The translations under genes and the position numbers were made by a program. DNA of 64,000 bases from Arcicella lustrica. Lineage in GTDB: Bacteria; Bacteroidota; Bacteroidia; Cytophagales; Spirosomataceae. The stretch spans positions 62,001-126,000 of the forward strand of contig NZ_JAYGIM010000008.1 of NCBI RefSeq assembly GCF_034930985.1, read 5' to 3'. Shown here in pieces: positions 63,128 through 64,000 of the stretch (positions within the stretch are counted from its first letter, which is position 1; each line of letters opens with the position of its first letter). Below the pieces are notes generated by a model. That model was not told where the DNA came from, made no database searches, and saw only the letters and a list, made by a program, of their open reading frames with translations.

Positions 63128-64000
63128 ATGTTCAAAAATCATTTAAAAATCGCTTTGAGAATCTTGTTGAGAAACAAGGTTTACTCATTTATCAACATTG
63201 CAGGCTTGGCATTGGGGATTGCTGCCTTTTTGTTGATTTTGGAATATGTAAGTTTAGAAAAAAGCGTGAACCAATTTCACGCCAACTTGCCGACAATGTA
63301 CCGACTTTTGAACCAAAATACTAAAGGTGAAACTTGGGCACAAGTAGAACCGGGTTGGTCTGAAAAAGCAAAAGAACGTTTTCCCGAAATCAAAACTTAT
63401 TGTCGTGTAGCCGAGAGCGTTGGGAAAGGCGTGGTGAAATATGATGCTAAAAGTGTTTCTTTCGGAGAGAAAAAAATTGCTTATGCAGAAGGCAATTTCT
63501 TTACGTTTTTTAGCTTTTCATTGCTTCAAGGCACGGTCTCTGCCTTACAAAAGCCCGATGTAGTTTTTGTAGCAGAATCTGTGGCGAAAAAGTATTTTGA
63601 CGCAGAAAATCCTATCGGCAAAACGCTTACTTTATATAACCAATTTGGAAAAAAAGATTATTTAATAGAAGGCATTTTTGCCAATATGGGCGACAATTCC
63701 GACATTCAACTCGACTTTGTTTTTTCTTTAGAAACCTTAAAAAACCCAGCCAACCTCAATGATAACTCTTGGGCAAATCTTACTAATCTGGATTCTCAGT
63801 ATATTGACACCTATTTTCAGCTAAATCAAAATGCTGATTATTTGGCGCTTGAAAGCAAGCTCAACGTGCTTCGCAAGGAATTGAGCAAAGAAAATGATGA
63901 TATTACTTTCCGTTTACAACACTTTTCAGAAATACATTTGGCAAGTAGCTTATCGGATAGTTATCAACACAATGGCAACATCAAATATGTATTTATTCTA
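63128..64000 (+). CDS. FtsX-like ABC permease 4, N-terminal part (cut by window edge)
   Basis: The ATG at 63128 opens a frame without stop to the window end (291 residues). It starts MFKNHLKIALRILLRNKVYSFINIAGLALGIAAFL, followed by the MacB-like periplasmic domain (YAEGNFFTFFSFSLLQGT, VAESVAKKYFDAENPIGKTL). It is the fourth member of the array. Truncation is due to the window, and the first 62 bp equal permease 3. Confidence 0.9.
   Translation, partial: MFKNHLKIALRILLRNKVYSFINIAGLALGIAAFLLILEYVSLEKSVNQFHANLPTMYRLLNQNTKGETWAQVEPGWSEKAKERFPEIKTYCRVAESVGKGVVKYDAKSVSFGEKKIAYAEGNFFTFFSFSLLQGTVSALQKPDVVFVAESVAKKYFDAENPIGKTLTLYNQFGKKDYLIEGIFANMGDNSDIQLDFVFSLETLKNPANLNDNSWANLTNLDSQYIDTYFQLNQNADYLALESKLNVLRKELSKENDDITFRLQHFSEIHLASSLSDSYQHNGNIKYVFIL

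Overview
The window is AT-rich, densely coding DNA from a member of the Bacteroidota, most likely a Cytophagales/Spirosomaceae-type bacterium. The evidence is two large secreted proteins with type IX secretion C-terminal sorting domains, a TonB receptor paired with a DUF4249 lipoprotein, Bacteroidota-style promoters (TTTG, 19-20 bp, TAnnTTTG), no obvious Shine-Dalgarno sequences, and families largely restricted to this phylum (DUF4293, a short LeuA, long FtsX-like permeases ending NPVKSLRTE). The placement below phylum is inference. I saw no rRNA, tRNA, CRISPR array or insertion sequence.

Layout. 1-4.1 kb: the N-terminal end of purD, a RecQ helicase with an acidic insert, and the divergent KdsD/KpsF sugar-phosphate isomerase. 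4.5-9.2 kb: a secreted clan GH-A-like glycosidase with duplicated N-terminal modules, then an ATP-grasp ligase. 9.2-14.3 kb: DUF4293, an unknown exported protein, a CrtI/CrtD-type carotenoid desaturase and the divergent aspS. 14.5-18.1 kb: DUF4249 lipoprotein plus TonB-dependent receptor. 18.2-24.5 kb (minus): a surface-polysaccharide cluster (lipid-carrier sugar-phosphate transferase, nucleotide-sugar epimerase, UDP-sugar dehydrogenase, glycosyltransferase, heparinase-II/III-like protein). 24.8-30.1 kb: SpmA/B-like membrane protein, D-Ala-D-Ala dipeptidase, and a TolC + HlyD efflux pair. 30.2-35.6 kb: exported class V aminotransferase, leuA, bioB and a peroxiredoxin. 35.6-42 kb: a 1101-aa SGNH/sialate-esterase-like secreted protein with Ig-like repeats, a decayed paralogue of it, and a 600-aa membrane protein. 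42-52.6 kb: the rpsF-rpsR-rplI operon, OmpA-family protein, lipocalin-like lipoprotein, L-2-hydroxyglutarate oxidase, an ABC exporter, smpB, a Skp-like protein and penicillin acylase. 53.3-64 kb: an efflux operon of HlyD adaptor, MacB/LolD-type ATPase and at least four consecutive FtsX-like permeases; the last is cut by the window edge.

The most interesting signals are non-coding. The upstream regions of the two efflux operons share a TGTTC-N6-GAACA-like dyad (13 of 16 positions identical between the best copies), each followed 60-80 bp later by a TGGCA...TTG sequence resembling a sigma-54 -24/-12 element. This suggests a shared enhancer-dependent regulon. Other unexplained structures are a perfect 54-bp palindrome inside the efflux operon (54619-54672), a GC-rich 26-bp-arm hairpin (24610-24672), a mosaic of inverted and direct repeats at 52783-53045, paired palindromes 40 bp apart in the leuA/bioB divergent region, and duplicated leaders between the tandem permease genes.
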